DNA from: Pseudomonas putida
GTDB lineage: Bacteria; Pseudomonadota; Gammaproteobacteria; Pseudomonadales; Pseudomonadaceae
NCBI RefSeq assembly: GCF_003228315.1
Contig: NZ_CP029693.1
Coordinates: forward strand, 6,730,501-6,794,500
Direction of reading: 5' to 3'
DNA length: 64,000 nt
The position numbers were made by a program, and so were the translations under genes. Under the pieces are notes generated by a model. The model was not told the DNA's origin. It saw nothing but the letters and a program-made list of their open reading frames with translations, and ran no database searches. Of the stretch, positions 15,918-24,357 are shown piece by piece; position 1 is the stretch's first letter, and each line of letters begins with the position of its first letter.

Positions 15918-17408
15918 TCAGGCCTTTCGTGCCGCAGACAGATGCGCGGCAGATGACGCCGGTTGTGATGAAGCGCCGGCGCGGTTTTCGTTCTCCACCA
16001 CGTACCTGGATAGCGTCTTCCAGGTGTCACTGCCGCTGCGCTTGAGATGTACCAGACGCCATAGGCCGAGAATCATCAGCACGACGAAAGCGATCGGTGC
16101 GTAACCCACTGGAGGTTCCGGCAGCGGCACAAGCGAGTAGTAAAGAACGGCGAACAGCGCGATGGTCGAGATGATTGGGAACAGGATGTGCACGATGACG
16201 TTCAAGTCCTTGCGCATGACCGTCGTGAAAAAGCGAGCGACGCCAATGTTGCCCATGAAGTAGACGAACACGTAAATGATGGTTGCCAGTGTCGCCAGCA
16301 GGAAAAAGGCCTGATCGGGTTGCATGAAACTGCCGCCCACCAGCGCGACGACCAACGCCAGAATCGTTTGAGTCAGGATCGCCGCGTGAGGGGTGCGGTG
16401 CACGGGGTGAATTTTTTTCAACCAACCAGGAATCGCTTCTGCGCGGGCCATGGCGTACCAGTTGCGGGTCGAGTCCACGGTGCAAGCGATGCACACCGCA
16501 ATGCCGGAGTTGAGCAGCGCCAGCAGAATCAGAATCCAGCCATTGCCCCAGAGTCGATGAGCGACGGCAAACGCCGGGCTGTCCTTCGAGTCGGCCAGCG
16601 TATCAAGGTGCGCAATGCCCCAGCCGGTCTGAATGCCCCAGGCGCAGAACACGTAATAGACACCCAGGAGAATCAACGAACCGATGATGGCCTGCGGGAT
16701 AACCTTGCGCGGGTTGCGCGCCTCTTCGGCCACGGCCGCTGCGCCTTCCCAGCCTGTGAAAGCGAAAATCGACAACACGACCGCCAGGAAAAAACCGTGG
16801 GAGCTGGTGCTGTTGGCCGGATTGAAACCTGCCAGCGACACGCCGCCTTCACCCGGAGAGATCAGTCCGCCCATCGCCAGCGCCGCGACGATCAACATCT
16901 CTACCACAGACAACAAGGTCAACATCTTTCCGGAGGTCTTGATGCCTTTATAGGCGATGTAGCCGACGACTAGCAGGATGGCGGCCGCGGTGTACTGCCA
17001 CGGAACGTCGATTCCATAGTTCTTGCTGATTTCAGTTTGCAGAACGTACCCGGTAAACGCGGCCAGCCCCCCTGGAATCAGCGCCACGATCCAGGAATAG
17101 AGCCAGCCAACCATGAAGCCGGCACTTGGGCCGACCGTGGCGCTGACGTAGGTGTAGAAACCGCCTGCGGAAGGAAAATGCTTGCCCAATTGCGCCAGGG
17201 ACACGGCCACGATCAGGCCGATGATAAAGGCTGCGATGTAGGCCGAGGGCGCGCCGAGGCCCGCTTGCTGGGTATTGAATGCAATCGTGGTGAGTACGCC
17301 GACAGCGGGGGCGATCTGGGCAATGCTTTGCATCAGCACGGTAACCAGACCGACGGAGTTACTTTGCAAACCGGTCGCCGGCGTGGAGTGGGGGTGATCA
17401 TCGTTCAT
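15918..17408 (-). CDS. APC-superfamily amino-acid/amine permease
   Basis: 496 residues with about 12 membrane segments, GAGGAGA before the ATG. The start GLVTVLMQSIAQIAPAVG and the later FPSAGGFYTYV and FTGWEGAAAVAEEARNPRK are typical APC transporters of the YhdG/FrlA/EAT type. It probably imports an amine or amino acid, or an Amadori-type conjugate, by proton or substrate exchange. First gene of the leftward unit, divergent from the SIS/ROK/DeoR genes, with a palindrome-bearing promoter in the shared gap. FrlA, the fructoselysine permease of E. coli, belongs to the same superfamily, which is relevant given the SIS enzyme across the gap. Confidence 0.9.
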   Translation of the reverse strand: MNDDHPHSTPATGLQSNSVGLVTVLMQSIAQIAPAVGVLTTIAFNTQQAGLGAPSAYIAAFIIGLIVAVSLAQLGKHFPSAGGFYTYVSATVGPSAGFMVGWLYSWIVALIPGGLAAFTGYVLQTEISKNYGIDVPWQYTAAAILLVVGYIAYKGIKTSGKMLTLLSVVEMLIVAALAMGGLISPGEGGVSLAGFNPANSTSSHGFFLAVVLSIFAFTGWEGAAAVAEEARNPRKVIPQAIIGSLILLGVYYVFCAWGIQTGWGIAHLDTLADSKDSPAFAVAHRLWGNGWILILLALLNSGIAVCIACTVDSTRNWYAMARAEAIPGWLKKIHPVHRTPHAAILTQTILALVVALVGGSFMQPDQAFFLLATLATIIYVFVYFMGNIGVARFFTTVMRKDLNVIVHILFPIISTIALFAVLYYSLVPLPEPPVGYAPIAFVVLMILGLWRLVHLKRSGSDTWKTLSRYVVENENRAGASSQPASSAAHLSAARKA

Positions 17409-17472
17409 CGAAATCTCCTCATCTTATTGTGGTACGAGGAGCGGTAATGCGCACCGAGCCTCTGAGGAGATG

Positions 17473-17501
17473 AGTATTGATGCACGTAAACGTGCAGTCA
17501 A
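17473..17501 (-). promoter_or_regulatory. Predicted promoter of the permease-GMC unit
   Basis: On the minus strand TTGACT (17501-17496) and AATACT (17478-17473) are separated by 17 bp, and the spacer holds almost all of the palindrome at 17481-17496. The start codon is about 65 bp downstream. The -35 is 5/6 and the -10 is 4/6 of consensus. Repressor bound to the palindrome would block polymerase. Confidence 0.55.
17481..17496. promoter_or_regulatory. Operator palindrome 1, TGCACGTAAACGTGCA
   Basis: Perfect 6-bp arms TGCACG/CGTGCA around TAAA. Read on the minus strand it is embedded in TTGACTGCACGTTTACGTGCAT, nearly the same as operator 2 on the plus strand. Probable binding site of the DeoR-type regulator encoded at 19659. 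Confidence 0.75.
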
Positions 17502-17569
17502 TACCCTTTATCGTGTATTTAGTCGGCGATATCGCTTGTTTGTGTGTTGTTAAAATCATAATTCGCGCG

Positions 17570-17598
17570 TTGACTGCACGAAAACGTGCATATAGGAT
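17570..17598 (+). promoter_or_regulatory. Predicted promoter of the SIS-ROK unit
   Basis: TTGACT at 17570-17575 and TAGGAT at 17593-17598 with a 17-bp spacer that contains operator 2. The expected transcript start is near 17605, leaving room for the GGAG ribosome site before ATG 17633. A perfect TATAAT at 17613-17618 also exists but would start the transcript inside the ribosome site. Confidence 0.5.
17575..17590. promoter_or_regulatory. Operator palindrome 2, TGCACGAAAACGTGCA
   Basis: Perfect TGCACG/CGTGCA arms around AAAA, 94 bp (about nine helical turns) from operator 1, within the promoter of the rightward genes. The two could be bridged by a regulator oligomer. Confidence 0.75.
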
Positions 17599-17632
17599 TG
17601 AAAAACACGCACTATAATCTCGGAGTTTTCTG

Positions 17633-18664
17633 ATGCCTTTTTCTGCCAGTCCTTATGAACTCGACATTAACGACCAAATCGCTGCGTTGGATGATCAGTT
17701 GGCTTACAGGTTGCCTGCCGCACTGGCTGAACTGGACTTGGCCTCCTATGACCGCATCATTCTCACGGGCATGGGCTCTTCCGATTACACCGCGCTGCCA
17801 ATCGAACGTGACTTTGCTGCCCGTGGCTTGCCAGTCTGGCGCATCGATGCGGGCCGCTTGCTGGATTTCCCGCAACTGATCACCTCTAACACTTTGTTGT
17901 GGGCGACTTCGCAGTCCGGTATGAGCGGTGAGATTGTGTCGTTGTTGTCGCAGTTGACCGGTACGAAACGGCCGAAAACCATCATTGGTGTCACCAACGC
18001 AGAAAACAGCGCACTGGCGCAGGCCTGCGATATTTTGGTGGCGCTCAAATCCGGGGCTGAAGCGACGGTCAGCTCTAAAAGCTACATCAACACCCTGGTC
18101 GCACAAGCCCGCGTGGCCCTGGCGCTGCGGGGCGAAAGTGAAGCGCCGCTATTGGCGACACTGCACGATTTTCGGCAGCACATGGCGAGCCTGATCAAGG
18201 ACCGCCAACGCGTTCAACAACTGACAGACATCGCTTTTGATAATGCTGAGCCGCGCTTGGCGTTGGTGGGAATTGGTGCCGATGGCGCCACGGCGATGAC
18301 AGGGGCACTGATTTTGAAGGAAGCGTGCAAGGTCATGGCCGAAGGATATCTGGGCGGAGAGTTCCGTCACGGACCACTGGAAACCTCAGGCCCCGGCATG
18401 ATTGCTTTGTTGATCGGTGACGGCACGGACAGCACCCTGGAAACCCTCGCCCAGGATTTGCTCGCCAATGGTACGACCGTGGTGACCATCGGGCCAAAGG
18501 CTTATGCTCAAAGCGAACTGTTGTCTACCAGCGGGCAGGATGAATTGACCCGCCTGATCGCCGGAATTCTTTACATCCAGCACTTTACAGTGACCTTCGC
18601 GCGGGCACGCGGCCTGGTCCCGGGTGAATTTCTCTATGGCAATAAGATCACGGTGAAACTATGA
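17633..18664 (+). CDS. SIS-domain sugar-phosphate isomerase/deglycase (FrlB/GlmS-C-like)
   Basis: 343 residues, GGAG 7 bp before the ATG. Two SIS domains: the first has LTGMGSSDYTAL and WATSQSGMSGE (phosphosugar-binding Ser cluster), the second LVGIGADGATAM and the FRHGPLE loop seen in GlmS isomerase domains and FrlB. No glutaminase domain is attached, so it is not a GlmS. The likely reaction is isomerisation, deamination or deglycation of a phosphorylated amino-sugar or fructosamine. Its stop overlaps the ATG of the ROK kinase (ATGA), indicating coupled translation. Pgi, which would use the released hexose-phosphate, lies 3.5 kb away. Confidence 0.87.
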   Translation: MPFSASPYELDINDQIAALDDQLAYRLPAALAELDLASYDRIILTGMGSSDYTALPIERDFAARGLPVWRIDAGRLLDFPQLITSNTLLWATSQSGMSGEIVSLLSQLTGTKRPKTIIGVTNAENSALAQACDILVALKSGAEATVSSKSYINTLVAQARVALALRGESEAPLLATLHDFRQHMASLIKDRQRVQQLTDIAFDNAEPRLALVGIGADGATAMTGALILKEACKVMAEGYLGGEFRHGPLETSGPGMIALLIGDGTDSTLETLAQDLLANGTTVVTIGPKAYAQSELLSTSGQDELTRLIAGILYIQHFTVTFARARGLVPGEFLYGNKITVKL

Positions 18665-19575
18665 GTTGGGCAGGCGAGGGTGGTGTTTGGGCTGGCGTCG
18701 ACATCGGCGGCACGGGCATTCGCGTGGTCATCCTTGAAAATCGTCGAGAAATCGCTGCGGTCACCGTGTCCACATCTTCCTTCGAGCGATTCGACCGTCA
18801 AAATCGCTCATTGGAATTGGCTCGTGTCATCCTCGCACTTGTGCCGAACGGCAAAACCCTGCTGTCGTTGGGAGTCGGCGCCAGTGGGCCGGTGGATACG
18901 GCGGCCGGGGTCATCGAGAACCCCAGTACATTGCCGACGTTTTCGGCATTGCCTCTGGTAACTGAGTTGTCGGCGTATCTGCAGGTGCCGGTGCGTATCG
19001 ATAATGACGCGGTGACGGCAGCCTTGGGCGAGTTCCATTTGGGCGCCGGTGCAGGCAGCAAAAGAATGCTCGCCGTCACGCTGGGAACCGGTGTCGGCGT
19101 GGCCTTGCTGCTCGATGGCCAGCCGTTACGAATGGCGAACGGTGCGCACCCGGAAGGCGGGCATATTCCCGTCGGTCACTCAGACACCCCTTGCTACTGT
19201 GGTGTGTCCGGTTGCTGGGAAACCCTGGCCTCACGTACCTGGTTACAGGCCGAACTGACGAGGCTGGCGCCTGGTATCGCCTATGAGCAGCATGACTTGG
19301 GTTTCTATCGAGACCTTTGTCAAAACGATTCCCGTATCGCCCAGCTGTTTCAGCAGTACGGGCATCAGGTCGGCAGGGGCCTGGGGGCGTTGATGTCGCT
19401 CTACGGGCCAGATCTGACCGTGTTGAGCGGCAGTGCGGCGCAGCTTTTTCCGCTCTACGAAGACGCGGTCCAGGCATCGTTGGTGCGTTCAAAAGGCTTC
19501 GAGTTAAGCACGCGTATCGTGATATCCGCGTTGGGTGATGGCGCGGGTGCCATAGGCGCTGCGCTTTTGTCTTGA
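18661..19575 (+). CDS. ROK-family sugar kinase
   Basis: 304 residues, overlapping the SIS gene by 4 bp. ATP-binding DIGGTGIR near residue 15, the ASGPVD region, catalytic Asp in RIDNDAVTAALGE, TLGTGVGVALLLDG, the ROK signature GHIPVGH and the zinc-site CYCGVSGCWET are all present. It has no N-terminal HTH, so it is a kinase and not a ROK repressor. It would phosphorylate a hexose or amino-sugar (or sugar conjugate), giving the SIS enzyme its substrate. The specificity within glucose, allose, N-acetyl-hexosamine or fructosamine cannot be read from these motifs. Confidence 0.9.
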   Translation: MSWAGEGGVWAGVDIGGTGIRVVILENRREIAAVTVSTSSFERFDRQNRSLELARVILALVPNGKTLLSLGVGASGPVDTAAGVIENPSTLPTFSALPLVTELSAYLQVPVRIDNDAVTAALGEFHLGAGAGSKRMLAVTLGTGVGVALLLDGQPLRMANGAHPEGGHIPVGHSDTPCYCGVSGCWETLASRTWLQAELTRLAPGIAYEQHDLGFYRDLCQNDSRIAQLFQQYGHQVGRGLGALMSLYGPDLTVLSGSAAQLFPLYEDAVQASLVRSKGFELSTRIVISALGDGAGAIGAALLS

Positions 19576-19617
19576 CGGTTGGCTCCTTTGCGTTCAATGG
19601 GTTAAATGGCTACTCTT

Positions 19618-19633
19618 TGCACGCAATCGTGCA
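19618..19633. promoter_or_regulatory. Operator palindrome 3, TGCACGCAATCGTGCA
   Basis: Third copy of TGCACG-N4-CGTGCA, 25 bp before the start of the DeoR-type gene. It suggests autoregulation and links this regulator to the two sites in the divergent promoter region. Confidence 0.72.
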
Positions 19634-19658
19634 ATCCCTTTCAGTCAATGAGCAGAAA

Positions 19659-20447
19659 ATGACAGCGTCCGAACGGCGGCTCCAGATCGTGGAACTCATA
19701 AAAGAACGTGGCTACGTCAATGCCGCCGAGTTGTCCGAAATGTTCTCGGTCGACAGTTCCACCATCCGCCGGGACCTGTCATTCCTGGAGAACAGCGGCA
19801 AGCTGATTCGTACCCACGGCGGTGTGCTTCCGTCGCAGGATGCTGATCAAGGTGATACGCCGTACAACGTACGACGCAGCATGCATGAGCAGGGCAAAGC
19901 TGCGATTGCCTTGGCCGCACTCGAATACATCCAGGACGGTCAATCGATCATTCTCGACAACGGCTCGACGGTGTTTCAGTTGGCGCTGGCACTGAAAGCG
20001 CGTAAGAACATCACGGTCATTACCAATGACCTGATGATCGCGATGCAGCTCTCCCAGCACCCGAGTATTACCCTGCATGTCGCTGGCGGCATGATGCTCA
20101 ACAATGTGTTCACCCTGGTGGGACCCGACACCGTGCAAAAATTCGAGAACATCCACACTGACTGGGCGTTCCTGGGGGCTGAGGGCGTGCATCCGGAAAG
20201 TGGTATCACCAATATCAACACGGTCGAAATTCCAATCAAGCAGGCGATGATCGCCTCGGCGAATCAGACCATCGTTCTAGCCGATAGCTCCAAGCTTGGA
20301 TACAAGGCCTTTTCGCATGTTTGTAGCCTGGACGCGATTACCAGAGTCATTACGGATGATCAGCAAACTATCAAGCATCGCCATTGCTATGCCGACAAGC
20401 TTGAGGTTGTATCGGTCCGTAAGGTCGCAGGTGGAGTGAGTTCGTAG
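19659..20447 (+). CDS. DeoR-family transcriptional regulator
   Basis: 262 residues from ATG 19659; the open frame reaches 19572 but that would put operator 3 inside the gene. The DeoR HTH is clear (RRLQIVELIKERGYVNAAEL then VDSSTIRRDLSFLE, about residues 5-50). The C-terminal sensor domain has the family phrases DNGSTVFQLA and GAEGVHPESGITN. DeoR proteins bind phosphorylated sugars, which suits a locus with a sugar kinase. It probably represses both the rightward SIS-ROK genes and the leftward permease-GMC genes through the palindromes and is relieved by the kinase product. Confidence 0.9.
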   Translation: MTASERRLQIVELIKERGYVNAAELSEMFSVDSSTIRRDLSFLENSGKLIRTHGGVLPSQDADQGDTPYNVRRSMHEQGKAAIALAALEYIQDGQSIILDNGSTVFQLALALKARKNITVITNDLMIAMQLSQHPSITLHVAGGMMLNNVFTLVGPDTVQKFENIHTDWAFLGAEGVHPESGITNINTVEIPIKQAMIASANQTIVLADSSKLGYKAFSHVCSLDAITRVITDDQQTIKHRHCYADKLEVVSVRKVAGGVSS

Positions 20448-20679
20448 CGAATTATCAAAACCTGGCGCAGCAACGGCTTCAGGTCGCGCTGGGATCGTGT
20501 GAATCACGACCTTTCTCCATCTCAATACAGCGAAGATGAACGTTTGGATCATCTGGATGGTTTGACGTTATCTCTGCTGCGCCTGCTTGTAATCACTACG
20601 TGTTTTTATCCTGAGCTAAACGACCGCTTTTGGCCGAAATCAGACATTCACTACAACCAGAAATCGACTTCCCCCCGTC

Positions 20680-21564
20680 CTAGTCGCTCACCCGTTCCTT
20701 CATCAACCCATCAAAATCGCTCGCATCATGGCGCTCAGGCAAGAATTCTCCGGCGGCTCCCGACGTGCGATTGACGATGCGGCCTCGAATCACTGCCGGG
20801 CGTTTGGCAATGGCGTTGTACCAGCGCATGAGGTGGGTGTATTGCTCGACGGCGAGGAACTCGGCGGTGCCATACACGCCGAACAGGCTGCCCGGATGCC
20901 ACGGCCAGACGGCCATGTCCGCGATGGTGTACTGATCGCCGGCCAGGTATTCATGGGCGGCCAGGTGCGTGTCCAGCACATGCAATTGGCGTTTGGTTTC
21001 CATGGCGTAGCGGTCGATCGCGTATTCGATCTTGATCGGCGCGTAGGCGTAGAAATGCCCCAGGCCGCCGCCTACGAAGGGCGCAGTGCCCATCTGCCAC
21101 ATCAGCCAGTTGAAGGTCTGCGTGCGCGCCCGGGGTTCGGTGGGCAGGAATGCGCCGAACCGTTCGGCCAGGTAGACCAGAATCGATCCACTCTCGAAGA
21201 CTGGCGTAACCGGGTTTGTGGACAGGTCCACCAACGCCGGAATCTTTGAGTTGGGATTGATGCCGACGAAGCCGCTGCCAAACTGATCCCCGTTGAAAAT
21301 GTCGATCAGCCAGGCGTCGTACTCCGCTCCCGAATGCCCCAGAGCCAGCAGCTCCTCCAGCAGAATGGTCACCTTCTGGCCATTGGGGGTGCCTTGGGAA
21401 TACAGCTGAAGCGGGTGTTTGCCGACCGGGAGAGCCTGTTCGAACCTGGCGCCCGACTCGGGGCGATTGATGCTTGCGAATTGACCGCCGTAGTTGGTTT
21501 TAGGCTGCCAGACTTTATCCGGCACATACCCGGCGGGCTGATTATCGAGGGCGTTGTCTGTCAC
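20680..21564 (-). CDS. yghU: YghU-type glutathione transferase/disulphide reductase
   Basis: 294 residues from GTG 21564 (VTDN..., matching the MTDN start of E. coli YghU), with GGAG 7 bp upstream; an ATG at 21576 would add four residues. Thioredoxin-like N-domain and helical C-domain are in the usual order. LPVGKHPLQLYSQGTPNGQKVTI-type glutathione site, NPNSKIPAL, ESGSILVYLAE and the end phrase RGRIVNRT match YghU closely. The family binds glutathione and has disulphide-bond reductase activity. It is cytoplasmic. Its neighbour is a LysR gene on the same strand; a link to the S-formylglutathione hydrolase nearby is possible but unproved. Confidence 0.92.
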   Translation of the reverse strand: MTDNALDNQPAGYVPDKVWQPKTNYGGQFASINRPESGARFEQALPVGKHPLQLYSQGTPNGQKVTILLEELLALGHSGAEYDAWLIDIFNGDQFGSGFVGINPNSKIPALVDLSTNPVTPVFESGSILVYLAERFGAFLPTEPRARTQTFNWLMWQMGTAPFVGGGLGHFYAYAPIKIEYAIDRYAMETKRQLHVLDTHLAAHEYLAGDQYTIADMAVWPWHPGSLFGVYGTAEFLAVEQYTHLMRWYNAIAKRPAVIRGRIVNRTSGAAGEFLPERHDASDFDGLMKERVSD

Positions 21565-21753
21565 GGAACACTCCATAGGCGGTCATCAGGTGGGGTTTCG
21601 AGCAGCTTGGTGCGATTTTGCATCCGCTATGTTTTGCACGACGCACCAAAAGGCGAATGACGAATCAATGCTCCAGCAACGGGCCAAGGCGCGGAACCCG
21701 CATCAAACTCAATTCACCATTTCGGCTGCTGAAATGATGTGATCGGCGGTGCT

Positions 21754-22662
21754 TCAGTTGCGTCGTGTTTGCCAGTCATTGGCGACCCAGTTGACGAAGG
21801 CTTCCGCGACCGGTGAGGGATGCATCGCCCGGGATTGGGCCAGCACCACTCGCTGAGGTGATACGTCTTCGATGACAGGGAGGCATGTCAGGGGCGTGCC
21901 GTCATAACAATGATCACCGGCAGGCCGGGTGCAAGACAGCGCCACGCCGTAGCCGTGAGCCACCAGGCCTCGCTGCATTTCGAAGGTCTGGGTGTATTGC
22001 TGGGTGCGCGGCCGAAGGTCATGGGCCCAGAACAGCGACAGGAAATACTCGCGAGTCTGGGCGATGTCCTCAAGAATCAGGCATTCGGTGGCCAGCTCAT
22101 GGAGCGAGACCGCCTCCTGCGTGGCCAAGCGATGATCCGTCGATAGCAACGCATACGGCGTCAGTTCCGCCAGTACTTGCCGGGGGAGCAGTGGGTCCAG
22201 CCCCAGGTCGTAGGTGAGCGCCAGTTCCGCTTTCCCGGCGGTGATGCTCCTGTGAACGCCCGCCAGATCCGTTTCGAACAGCGTGACCTCGATTTCAGGA
22301 TGCGCCTTTCTGAACCCCGACAGCAGGCGCGGGGCATAGTACGGGCCCAAATCCTGAAAGCAGATCAGCGACAGGTTTCCGCGCAGCACGGGCGGCTGGG
22401 CGTCGGCTTGAACGCTCATTTTCGCCGCCATGCCCAGGATATCTCTGGCCTGACTGAGCAAGCGTGTGCCAGCGGGCGTCAGCTCCAGGCCTCGACTGAC
22501 CTGGCGCCGGAACAAGCGCTCGTTCACGGCATCCTCCAGTTGCGAGATGGCGATGGAAACGGACGGCTGCGAGACATGCCGCGCCCTGGCGGCCGCACTG
22601 ATGCTCCCATGCTCGGCGACGGCCACGAAGTACTCGAGTTGTCTGAACGAGAAACCTATCAA
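21754..22662 (-). CDS. LysR-type transcriptional regulator
   Basis: 302 residues. The start must be TTG 22662 or later because an in-frame TAA lies three codons upstream. The N-terminal HTH is standard (FRQLEYFVAVAEHGSISAAARARHVSQPSVSIAISQLE). The ligand domain keeps the LICFQDLGPYYAP opening seen in regulators of amino-acid or nitrile-type catabolic genes. It is divergent from the VOC/S-formylglutathione hydrolase/PhyH/ABC genes across about 240 bp and is the best candidate for their regulator. The intergenic half near the LysR gene is AT-rich. Confidence 0.9.
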   Translation of the reverse strand: MIGFSFRQLEYFVAVAEHGSISAAARARHVSQPSVSIAISQLEDAVNERLFRRQVSRGLELTPAGTRLLSQARDILGMAAKMSVQADAQPPVLRGNLSLICFQDLGPYYAPRLLSGFRKAHPEIEVTLFETDLAGVHRSITAGKAELALTYDLGLDPLLPRQVLAELTPYALLSTDHRLATQEAVSLHELATECLILEDIAQTREYFLSLFWAHDLRPRTQQYTQTFEMQRGLVAHGYGVALSCTRPAGDHCYDGTPLTCLPVIEDVSPQRVVLAQSRAMHPSPVAEAFVNWVANDWQTRRN

Positions 22663-22905
22663 TTTTTTTTATACTCAAGAATAGGAAATATATTCTTTTC
22701 CTATCGGAGGCGAAAAGCAATACTGCGATCACGTTAAAGCAGCGCCGTTACCCATCGCAAAGCATCAGGAAAACTTGCAAGAAACGACTGCGAATTTGAA
22801 GTTGCGCCGGTTTATCGGATCAACCACAAGTTGGCATCGCTGATGCCGAGTCGGGCGGCGTAATGTTTTAGCAAAATAAAAATAACAATTAACAGAGAGA
22901 TGAAC

Positions 22906-23289
22906 ATGGCCATTTTCACACACGTCAGTGTTGGCACTAATGATTTGAATAAAGCCCGCAACTTCTATGATGAAGTCTTGAGCAAGTTGAATCTTAAGCG
23001 CATTGCCGATCTTGATGATAACGGTTCGATCTGGGGTGAAGCCGCGCCTTCCTTTTTCGTCCTCAAGCCTGCCAATGGTGCGCCTGCCAGTGTCGGTAAC
23101 GGTGTGACCGTCAGTTTCGAAGCCCCCAATCGCGCCTCGATCGATGCCTTCCACAAGGCGGCCCTGGCGGCTGGCGGAGTCTGTGAAGGCGCGCCGGGGC
23201 CTCGCGGTTGGGCACCCCATGCCTACGCCGCGTACGCCCGTGATCTGGACGGCAACAAGCTGGCCGCTTACTGCTTCAGCCCCGTCTGA
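22906..23289 (+). CDS. VOC-superfamily (glyoxalase-like) protein
   Basis: 127 residues from ATG 22906 with GAGAG upstream; ATG 22900 is also possible but abuts that site. IFTHVSVGTNDLNKARNFYD opens the first VOC unit with the metal-ligand His; AYARDLDGNKLAAYCF closes the last one. Enzymes of this small type bind glyoxal- or aldehyde-glutathione adducts or act as dioxygenases. Immediately upstream of an S-formylglutathione hydrolase gene (about 100 bp), which suggests a thiol-adduct substrate. Confidence 0.8.
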   Translation: MAIFTHVSVGTNDLNKARNFYDEVLSKLNLKRIADLDDNGSIWGEAAPSFFVLKPANGAPASVGNGVTVSFEAPNRASIDAFHKAALAAGGVCEGAPGPRGWAPHAYAAYARDLDGNKLAAYCFSPV

Positions 23290-23392
23290 GCCCACGAAGG
23301 GCAGCAGGGTCGAGTGATCGTTCGCTCGGCCCCCATGAGTGCGATGCCGGAGGGTAAATCCTGCCGACAATCGGCTGTCACGAGCGTGAGAG

Positions 23393-24238
23393 ATGACCAT
23401 GGAACTTATTTCCAGCAGCAAAGCCTTTGGCGGCCATTTAAACAAGTACAGGCATGCGTCCAGCGTTGTGGCGTGCGAGATGACCTTTTCCGTGTTTCTG
23501 CCAGCACAGGCTGACGCTGGCGTTCGGCTCCCCGTGCTTTATTGGCTGGCAGGGCTGACGGGCAATGAAGACACCTTCGTGCAAAAAGCCGGCGCGCTGC
23601 GTGTCGCAGCGGACCTGGGCCTGATCATTGTCGCGCCTGACACCAGCCCTCGCGGCAGCGAAGTGCCTGACCCGGCTCCCGAGGACTGGACGCGCGGGCA
23701 GGGCGCCGGTTTCTACGTCAACGCCACCGAAAAACCCTGGTCCGTTCACTACAACATGTACGACTACGTGGTGGGGGAACTTCCCGAATTGATCGACCGA
23801 CACTTCCCGACGTCGGGGCGGTGTGGCATTTCCGGTCACTCGATGGGTGGTCATGGGGCATTGGTCTGTGCCTTGCGAAACCCGCACAAGTATCACTCGA
23901 TATCGGCGTTTGAACCGATCTGCAATCCCGCCAGTTCGCCCTGGGGCATCCAGGCTTTTTCGGACTACCTGGGTGCCGATCGGCAAGCCTGGCTGTCATG
24001 GGACGCTTGCGAGCTGTTAGCCGGTTGCCAGTCGAAGGTGTCGATGCTCGTGGAGTTTGGCGGCGCCGACGAATACTTCGATGAAGAACTGAAACCCGGT
24101 GCGTTATTGAAGGCGATAAACAACAGTCGCTGCGAGCTCGAGATCAGGGTGCGCCAGGGTTACGACCACAGTCATTACTTCATCGCTTCTTTCATAGAAG
24201 ACCATCTTCGATATCACTACGAGAAACTCGCGAGTTAA
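23393..24238 (+). CDS. fghA: S-formylglutathione hydrolase
   Basis: 281 residues, close to the usual 275-285. ATG 23393 or 23399 could be used. Esterase-D family: YWLAGLTGNEDTFVQKAG oxyanion region, nucleophile in GHSMGGHGAL, then GGADEYFD and YDHSHYF supplying the Asp and His of the triad. It hydrolyses S-formylglutathione to formate and glutathione, the second step of glutathione-dependent formaldehyde removal. The partner adhC (S-hydroxymethylglutathione dehydrogenase) is not adjacent. Sits upstream of a PhyH dioxygenase, an arrangement that makes sense if that enzyme releases formaldehyde. Confidence 0.92.
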   Translation: MTMELISSSKAFGGHLNKYRHASSVVACEMTFSVFLPAQADAGVRLPVLYWLAGLTGNEDTFVQKAGALRVAADLGLIIVAPDTSPRGSEVPDPAPEDWTRGQGAGFYVNATEKPWSVHYNMYDYVVGELPELIDRHFPTSGRCGISGHSMGGHGALVCALRNPHKYHSISAFEPICNPASSPWGIQAFSDYLGADRQAWLSWDACELLAGCQSKVSMLVEFGGADEYFDEELKPGALLKAINNSRCELEIRVRQGYDHSHYFIASFIEDHLRYHYEKLAS

Positions 24239-24357
24239 TCACCAGACGTGGGCGGTGTATTTAAACGGCCTGTCGACAGTGCGCGTTGGGCGGTGGCATG
24301 GCAGCGAGTGAACATTAACTTTATTTAATAAGTAACGTATTTGCTTAGAGGTGCCAA

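Noticed and set aside
17613..17618. Perfect TATAAT upstream of the SIS gene
   Set aside because: A start from it would fall inside the ribosome site, and TTGACT/TAGGAT around operator 2 has better geometry.
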